Shown: positions 57,850 to 64,000 of the stretch, piece after piece | Numbering within the stretch: position 1 is the first letter of the stretch | Layout: each line of letters begins with the position of its first letter | Assembly: GCA_964019135.1 (NCBI GenBank) | Contig: OZ025263.1 | Location: 33,210,133-33,274,132 of the forward strand | Length of the DNA: 64,000 nt | Source: Arenicola marina | Lineage: Eukaryota > Annelida > Polychaeta > Arenicolidae | Reading direction: 5' to 3' | The notes under the pieces: generated by a model | Told to the model about the DNA's origin: nothing | Databases searched by the model: none | Seen by the model: the letters and a program-made list of their open reading frames with translations, nothing else | Position numbers and translations under genes: made by a program

Positions 57850-60800
57850 ATGGCCCTTTTTGAAAAGAAGGGTCCCAGCGATACCAAGAAACCAGCCGCA
57901 TCGGGTCCTAAGAAGGTGGGGAAGCTGAGTATTGGCGGAAAGAAGGACAACGACACAGCGACCAAACCTGAACTGAAGAAGACCAAACCCAAGGCAAAGG
58001 CAAAGGCTGAGGAGGTGGAAGACAAGAAGGAGGTGAAGACCGCAAGTACCGAGGAGACTACAGCTGAGCCTGAAAAGGATACAAAGAAGGATAAGAAGGA
58101 AGACAAAAAGGAAGAGGAGAAAAAGGCAGCAGAGTCCAAAAAGAAAGAAGAAGAAACGAAGGCAACAGAGGAAAAGAAAGCAGCCGAGAAAAAGAAAGAA
58201 GAAGAGAAGAAAGCAGCCGAGAAAAAGAAAGAAGAAGAAAAGAAGGCAGCCGAGAAAAAGAAAGAAGAAGAGAAGAAAGCCGTTGAGAAAAAGAAAGAAG
58301 AAGAAAAGAAGGCAGCTGAGAAAAAGAAGAAAATGGAGGACGAAAAGAAGGCAACTGAGAAACAAAAACAAGAAGAAGAAAAGAAAGCAACTGAAGTTAA
58401 GAAGAAAGAGGCAGAAAAAATAGCAGAAGAAAAGAAGAAGGAGGAGGCCAAAAAGGCGGCGGACAAGAAGAAAGAAGATGAAAAGAAGGCTGCGGAAAAG
58501 AAGAAAGAAGATGAAAAGAAGGCTGCGGAAAAGAAGAAAGAAGATGAAAAGAAGGCTGCAGAAAAGAAGAAAGAAGATGAAAAGAAGGCTGCAGAAAAGA
58601 AGAAAGAAGATGAAAAGAAGGCTGCAGAAAAGAAGAAAGAAGATGAAAAGAAGGCTGCAGAAAAGAAGAAAGAAGATGAAAAGAAGTCTGCGGAAAAGAA
58701 GAAAGAAGATGAAAAGAAGGCTGCGGAAAATAAGAAAGAAGATGAAAAGAAGGCTGCGGAAAAGAAGAAAGAAGAAGCCAATAAGGCTAAACAACAACCG
58801 AAAAATCTGTTAACGGCTCCCAGAATCGGAGGCGATATAGAATCAGACATTGACCTAGATTCAGAACTTGAAGCCAATATTGGAATGATTTCTGATGTTG
58901 AAATAGCCACACCTCAGCCCAAGGAGGAGAAAATTTCTTTCAAAGATACGAAAAAGGCAGCGACACCAGCTGAGAAGGAACCCATCAAGCCAAAAGAACC
59001 ACTGAAAAAGGCAGCAGAGAAGTCGAAGGAAGAACCGAAGAAGGACGAAGCCAAAGAAGACAAGAAAGATGTAAAACCTGATCCCAAAGCGGCAGTCGAT
59101 AAGAAAGAGGCCAAACCTGAGGTCAAGGCTGAGGTCAAGGCCGATGTTAAGACTGAGGTCAAGACCGAGGTCAAGGCTGAAGTCAAAGCCGAGGTCAAGG
59201 TCGAGACCAGTGCACCCAAGGACACCACGCTCAAAATTAAAGAGGAAGTTTCTGCGAAGAAGGATGACAAGAAAGAAGCTGCAGTTACAGATAAAAAGGA
59301 AGTCAAACCTGCACAAGCGCCTAAAGCAAAAGAAGAGGCAAAACCAAAAGAAGCATCAAAACCTGCAGAAAAAGCTAAGCCAGAAGAAAAAGCTAAACCT
59401 GCTGAAACAGCTAAACCTGCTGAAACAGTTAAACCTGCTGAGCCAGCTAAACTTGCTGAAAAAGCTACACCTGCAGAACAAGCTAAACCTGCCGAAACAA
59501 AAGCTACACCCGCAGAAAAAGCTAAACCTGAAGAAAAAGCAAAGCCTGCTGACAAAGCTAAACCTGAAGACAAGGCTAAAGAACCCAAACCAACAGAACA
59601 GGTTAAAGGACCTGAAGCGAAGGTCGCGCAGGCGCCGGCGGCCGAGACAAAGCCAACGCCGAAGGTCGAGGCGGTCAAGGCCACTGCCGATGTCACAGAC
59701 TCTGGGACAGACGCAGAAGTGTCTGCGATAACAGCATCCGTGAAGACAGAGGCACCGGTCGAGCCACCAAAGCCAGAACCGGAAGTAAAAGAGCCCAAAT
59801 GCAAAATGCCCTCGAAGGAATTCAAACCCATCCCCGAGGAATTCTACAATACTATCTTCTACTTTTCGGGTATGGGTTCGGTGATCGGATCGGCGCTTGC
59901 GGAGGGGGTGTACGTACCTGGTACAACAGCCCTGTCGGCTCTGGACGCCGAGGACGTGCAGCTAGCGAAGGACAGACGCCACGGGAAGTCCGGCGCGGAG
60001 AAGGTGACCGTGATCCAGACTGCCCGACACCAGGCGAATGACATCAGTGACGAGCTGAGGAACCTCCAGGCGTTGCTGGAGGGACTGCCTACCTTCCTGG
60101 ACGGCGTCGATGGTCAGCAGCCAGTCAAGCGGAGGATCGATCACGCCATCCAAGCGAGATACCAGCAGCACAACCTGCTTCAGCAGCAGCAGCAACAGCC
60201 GTTTCATCACCGCCAGCAGCAGTACCAGCAGCAGCAGCAGCAGAAGCTGCCATGGGTTCAGGACCAGACGGGGCAGCCGGCAGCAGGGCTCGGTCAGAGC
60301 GTTCCCTCATGGAACAAGCAGGTAGAAGACGGCATGAAGCTGATGGGCCATATCCCTGCTGGGGCGAAGCCCGCGTTGGGTCAGCCACAACAGGGGCAGA
60401 CCGCTGCGCCTCAGATACCGGCACCACAACCGGCGGCGCCACCGGCACAACAACCGGCGGCGCGACCGGCACAACAACCTGCGGCGCCACCGGCACCACA
60501 ACCAGTGCCCCAACCAGTACAGCAGCCGAAGGCAGCAGCTCCAGCAGCCGTGGCGGCCCCAGCAGACCAGCCTGATGCTAACGATGGATCCAAGGTGGAA
60601 GGCAAGGCGCCATCCGCCGCGGAGCCTTCGAAGGAAGCTAAGAAGGAGGAGGTTGCGCCGGTCAAGGAAGGGGAGGCGGTCGTTGAGGCCGTGGCTCCGG
60701 CGGCCCAGGCACCACCCCCGCCTCCTCCTCCCCCTCCTCCTCCAGCCCCACCGGCCCCGGTGACCCCGGGGTCCACCGCCCCGCTCACCCCGCAGACGGC

Positions 60801-62199
60801 CCCAGCACCGGCCTGGAAGCCCCCAGCAGGAGCCGTATCCGTCATGCCGGGAGTGCCCCCGCCGTTTAGACCGGCACCTCCCCCACAACAACAACAGCAG
60901 GCGCCGCCCGCACCACCGGCACCATCGGCACCACCGGCGCCACCGACACCATCCCGTCTTCCATTTGCACCCGCACCCGCATTTTCACCAGCACCCGCAG
61001 CTCCCCTGGGGGCCCAAGTCTCCCCAACGGGCCATGCGCCGAATGGCTACCCTCCGCCTCCTGGGGTGGCCCCAGTACCCTCTAAGTACGTCCCCGGGTC
61101 GGGGATAGCCGTGGGGTCAGGGATGGGCGGCAAAATGGCGCCCATGGAGAACCAACCCAAGTACGGCTCGGTGCGACCCTTCGGCGTGCACACGGGGGAA
61201 GTGAACATGGACACCAAGCCGTGGCAAGATACGTACGCGCCTAAGAAGGCGGAGAACCCGGCGCCCGAGCCCTTCAGGCCGAGCGGCACGCTGGCCACGA
61301 AGGGACTGAAGCCGTGGCAGCTGTCCCACCTGCGTACGCTGGAGGCGCGCGGCTTCGTCATCACAGACAAGGACAAGGACATCGACACCGACTTCTTCAG
61401 CAAGTCGCTTCCGGAGAAGCAGGCGCCCCTGCCGCCAGGGGAATTACGGGCTCAGCAGATGGGATCGAAGTTCGCCAACACCAGACAGACCTACGCGGCG
61501 CAGACCCCTGTATCACACTCACCGGCATCCCCGGGCGTCGGGGGGTCGGCCGTGGACGGGGGTTATGGCCAGGGCCAGGGCCAGGGCCAGGGCCAGCGCC
61601 AGCGCCAGGGCCAGGGCCAGGGGCAGGGGCAGGGGCAGGGCCAGGGGCAGGGGCAGGGGCAGGGCCAGGGGCAGGGGCAGGGGCAGGAGCAGGCCTGGCA
61701 GCCGCCTCCCAGATCAGACGCCCAGAGGGTGGCTGAAGCCAGCCGGCCGAAACGAGCCGAGTCTCCGGAACGCCAGCAGAAGAACGCCGGAAACATCAGC
61801 TCCCGGGGACTCAAGCCCTGGCAGATGTCCCATCTCAGGACTCTGGAAGCGCAAGGCTATACCATCAACAACGCGGAACAGGGTTTGGAGAAGGATTTCT
61901 TCAGCAAGACGCTACCGGAGAAGCAAGCGGCGCTGCCTTCCTGGGATCCGGAACGTACAAGCGGATCCCCGTCCTCGATGGCACCTTTCCTGGTCTCGCA
62001 GAAATCGAAGAATGTGGATCTGGATAGCGCCTACCGCCGCGTCCATGGTCCCGTACCGCACCAGGCAGTTCAATCCGGAACGTTTCGCCCACGTGGTTTC
62101 GGCTCCGTTCCCGATGTACCCAGAAGCATGAACTATCCTTTCGCAGCCCCCGCCCCCAAGCCTTTCGTGCAGAACAACTTCCCATACTGTGATCTCTAA
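57850..62199 (+). CDS. Large modular low-complexity protein, 1449 residues, with a duplicated 44-residue KPWQ motif
   Basis: This is the one robust gene: an uninterrupted 4.35-kb exon. From the N-terminus: a basic start; residues about 75-315 Lys/Glu/Ala-rich with 11-residue KKKEDEKKAAE-type repeats, expected to form a long charged single helix; about 317-360 acidic; about 360-650 Lys/Pro/Ala/Glu linker with EVKA and AKPAE repeats; about 653-777 normal complexity with a mildly hydrophobic stretch near 665-690; about 778-799 Gln-rich; about 854-970 Pro/Ala/Gln-rich ending in poly-Pro; then a Pro/Ala linker. Motif copies lie at 1152-1195 and 1320-1363, separated by a Gly-Gln run (1240-1281); a third KPWQ tetrad has Trp at 1125. 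The C-terminus is NNFPYCDL. No signal peptide or enzyme domain is seen. A cytoskeletal or scaffold role is inference. The ATG has weak context (+4 G only) but the next codons fit. An upstream exon is possible. The family is not recognised. Confidence 0.9.
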   Translation: MALFEKKGPSDTKKPAASGPKKVGKLSIGGKKDNDTATKPELKKTKPKAKAKAEEVEDKKEVKTASTEETTAEPEKDTKKDKKEDKKEEEKKAAESKKKEEETKATEEKKAAEKKKEEEKKAAEKKKEEEKKAAEKKKEEEKKAVEKKKEEEKKAAEKKKKMEDEKKATEKQKQEEEKKATEVKKKEAEKIAEEKKKEEAKKAADKKKEDEKKAAEKKKEDEKKAAEKKKEDEKKAAEKKKEDEKKAAEKKKEDEKKAAEKKKEDEKKAAEKKKEDEKKSAEKKKEDEKKAAENKKEDEKKAAEKKKEEANKAKQQPKNLLTAPRIGGDIESDIDLDSELEANIGMISDVEIATPQPKEEKISFKDTKKAATPAEKEPIKPKEPLKKAAEKSKEEPKKDEAKEDKKDVKPDPKAAVDKKEAKPEVKAEVKADVKTEVKTEVKAEVKAEVKVETSAPKDTTLKIKEEVSAKKDDKKEAAVTDKKEVKPAQAPKAKEEAKPKEASKPAEKAKPEEKAKPAETAKPAETVKPAEPAKLAEKATPAEQAKPAETKATPAEKAKPEEKAKPADKAKPEDKAKEPKPTEQVKGPEAKVAQAPAAETKPTPKVEAVKATADVTDSGTDAEVSAITASVKTEAPVEPPKPEPEVKEPKCKMPSKEFKPIPEEFYNTIFYFSGMGSVIGSALAEGVYVPGTTALSALDAEDVQLAKDRRHGKSGAEKVTVIQTARHQANDISDELRNLQALLEGLPTFLDGVDGQQPVKRRIDHAIQARYQQHNLLQQQQQQPFHHRQQQYQQQQQQKLPWVQDQTGQPAAGLGQSVPSWNKQVEDGMKLMGHIPAGAKPALGQPQQGQTAAPQIPAPQPAAPPAQQPAARPAQQPAAPPAPQPVPQPVQQPKAAAPAAVAAPADQPDANDGSKVEGKAPSAAEPSKEAKKEEVAPVKEGEAVVEAVAPAAQAPPPPPPPPPPPAPPAPVTPGSTAPLTPQTAPAPAWKPPAGAVSVMPGVPPPFRPAPPPQQQQQAPPAPPAPSAPPAPPTPSRLPFAPAPAFSPAPAAPLGAQVSPTGHAPNGYPPPPGVAPVPSKYVPGSGIAVGSGMGGKMAPMENQPKYGSVRPFGVHTGEVNMDTKPWQDTYAPKKAENPAPEPFRPSGTLATKGLKPWQLSHLRTLEARGFVITDKDKDIDTDFFSKSLPEKQAPLPPGELRAQQMGSKFANTRQTYAAQTPVSHSPASPGVGGSAVDGGYGQGQGQGQGQRQRQGQGQGQGQGQGQGQGQGQGQGQGQGQEQAWQPPPRSDAQRVAEASRPKRAESPERQQKNAGNISSRGLKPWQMSHLRTLEAQGYTINNAEQGLEKDFFSKTLPEKQAALPSWDPERTSGSPSSMAPFLVSQKSKNVDLDSAYRRVHGPVPHQAVQSGTFRPRGFGSVPDVPRSMNYPFAAPAPKPFVQNNFPYCDL
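58465..58794 (+). repeat. 33-bp in-frame coding repeat, about 10 copies
   Basis: The unit AAGAAGAAAGAAGATGAAAA plus GAAGGCTGCGGAA encodes one 11-residue KKKEDEKKAAE step (three helical turns). Copies differ mostly at GCG/GCA of the last Ala. The unit length preserves the frame, so copy number can change without breaking the protein. The opposite strand stays open throughout, a composition effect. Confidence 0.95.
61564..61690 (+). repeat. Hexanucleotide coding repeat (Gly-Gln)n
   Basis: GGCCAG and GGGCAG alternate about 20 times, with two GCC-CAG variants giving Arg and one GAG. It encodes residues about 1240-1281 between the two motif copies. Confidence 0.95.
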
Positions 62200-63060
62200 T
62201 AGAGCGACGAGCGGTTTTTTCTTCTTCTTTTTCCTTCCTCTATCAATCTATCTATCTATCTATCTATCTAACCGGGGCGGTGATAATCAATATATGGTTT
62301 GTGGTGCTAGTGTTCTATTGGACACGTCTGTGACATACGTTCATCATACACGGTGTGAGGTGTGTATTCTACCCTGCCCACGGAATAGATAGGCATCGCA
62401 TTGGAATCCCTGCAGACACTATGAACATTTAGATGGCTCCCACTGTGTGCCACGTGCCTAGTTACTCTCAACCTGCCTATCCAAATTATTTGCCTGGAAC
62501 TGGAATAGCTTATCCTCAGCTGTTCGTCAGCCTTTTGACGCGTGCCGCTGGCTTCTTCTTCCGTTCGTGGTTACTAAGTGGATAAGGAACTTGAAGTTGA
62601 TGGAGGAGCTTCCGCAATTGATATCCGCAATTGGTGTGGTATGTACATACCGGGCGACTGCCATGCCTAGGACTATCTATTACGAGGAAATGGACTATCT
62701 ATTACGAGGAAATGGACTATCTATTACGAGGAAATGAAGTGCCAACTACAAGTGTAACAATATCATGCACATAACGGAATATACCGTGACAACAACTGAC
62801 AATGCCGGAAATAGCTACAAAGAACTGTTATCTGGTTCCGATGTGCCTATAATCTCTGCACTTTCTCACCGATATACAGGACATCGCTTTATTTGATGCT
62901 CAGCGGGTGACATTTTCAAGGTCACGTGCAATGTGACACACGGTGTTTAGCGTAATTGTTATTGACGTATTGGTATAATGGACATTACATCACGACGTGC
63001 AGTGAGCCTTGGTGTCTAATCCTCAATATAATATAATAAAGTGAGCTTTAGATTATAGTG
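62200..63060 (+). other. 3' UTR of the main gene
   Basis: It follows TAA (62197-62199), directly backed by TAG. It holds a (TATC)n microsatellite at 62241-62271, a 22-bp unit repeated three times without change (GGACTATCTATTACGAGGAA plus AT; 62670-62735), and ends with AATAAA. Confidence 0.5.
63035..63040 (+). promoter_or_regulatory. Poly(A) signal AATAAA of the main gene
   Basis: In ATATAATAAAGTGAGC. It would place the transcript end near 63055-63065, a 3' UTR of about 860 bases. Confidence 0.45.
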
Positions 63061-64000
63061 TTTCGCGACAAGAGCAAGGGATTTCCCAAAGGACTGTTCT
63101 ACAGCAGAAAGATTGTGTCATTATGACTTCACGTTGAAATGCGTGTGACTGACATTATATTGAACAGCGCATGATATAGATTTTTCAATGTTATCTGATG
63201 TCTCTTGTAAGAAACGTGGGATTGTTATATCTCTTTCCGGTAAATTGAACATATCATACAAAAACCTGCATATCAAGTTTCCGCACGAACATGCTCTCGG
63301 TTTAGGTATCTAGATGGCAATAGAGCATTCTCAGCTCTTCTCCTCATATCAGTACAGCCAGTGAATGCCGAACATAGACTTCTAAAAGGTGGCTTTGCTT
63401 CGCAGCAAATTCGCTTCCGGAAGAGACAAGGGTATGAGTCAGGTTTGATCTTCTTTCACAACAAAGGTGCTTCTAACACTGTGACATAGGTGTACCATGT
63501 TTCTTTCTTGTTGAGTTTGAAAGTTTTTGCAAATGTATAACACAACGTTGATTATTTATTGAGCTTTTGTGTTCGCAGAAGGATGCTTCGAACTTTAGTT
63601 GACCATAGTCTCCAGTGAAAATAATCTCGTTGTTACCATTGTATATTTCTGAAATTAGTAAGTTTTTTTATAAGGCTATGACCCGATAAAATCTCCATGC
63701 CTGCTATCATGTATCTAATGTATAGATCAAAGACTAGCCACATGGCATTGTCATATCCATAGGCATGCACATGTTAGTGTGCAACCGTCTTTCCTGGTAT
63801 CACAACATTTCGACACGACATAGGATAGCTGCGTTCGGGTATTGCGCATTTGCAATACATTTCAATAACCTATGAGAGTTGCATTATAAGTTTTGGTCCC
63901 TGTGAATAATCGGTTGTACATTGCTTCTTTCACGACGAGGAGCCGATATTACGCAAAGATAGTTTCTTTCATGGACGCTCCGTGGAATCATTAATATGTT
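63061..64000. other. Downstream unique stretch
   Basis: No gene, array or transposon end is recognised to the right edge. Confidence 0.4.

Noticed and set aside
57802..58910. Long minus-strand frames (331 and 361 codons) opposite the main gene
   Set aside because: They are the complement of the Lys/Glu codon repeats and read as Phe/Leu/Ser runs. The plus frame extends far beyond the repeats and is the real one.
58914..59831. Minus-strand frame of 305 codons inside the main gene
   Set aside because: Composition shadow of the Lys/Pro/Ala/Glu linker; no normal-complexity segment.

Overview
The window looks like nuclear DNA of an animal, most likely a marine invertebrate. Supporting signs are spliceosomal intron signals, AATAAA poly(A) signals, tRNA-derived SINEs, hAT- and pogo-like transposon ends, TTAGGG-type degenerate tracts and CTCF-like motifs. 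No marker allows a phylum call. There are no operons, rRNAs, phage genes or CRISPR arrays. Gene density is very low, and roughly a quarter of the sequence is tandem repeat.

Layout. 0-8 kb: a 5.8-kb array of a 17-bp minisatellite (1328-7148) between a SINE and a possible small terminal exon. 8-12 kb: a dispersed repeat, a second SINE family and a convincing small spliced gene (10566-11301) that could encode a secreted peptide precursor. 12-29 kb: SINE, MITE and LTR-like remnants, telomere-like tracts, C-rich low complexity, a CpG-rich possible promoter/first exon (22.9-23.5 kb), a 17-bp perfect stem-loop (25.03 kb) and a TATA promoter candidate (27.79 kb). 29.3-33.5 kb: about 69 copies of a 61-bp satellite. 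33.6-49 kb: a run of smaller arrays (80, ~78, 23, 17, 39, 18 bp) among MITEs, a pogo-like terminus and a short LINE-like reverse-transcriptase motif. 49.8-52.1 kb: about 54 copies of a 43-bp repeat. 52-57.8 kb: mostly unique sequence. 57.8-63.1 kb: the main gene, a single 4.35-kb coding exon for a 1449-residue modular low-complexity protein.

The main protein has a Lys/Glu/Ala helix-like region, a Pro/Ala/Lys linker, a normal-complexity segment, Gln- and Pro-rich stretches, and two copies of a ~44-residue motif that I do not recognise. The copies are 29/44 identical in protein but differ at many synonymous sites, so this is the best candidate for an undescribed module. Most other long open frames are by-products of tandem repeats whose unit lacks stop codons or of C-rich low complexity.
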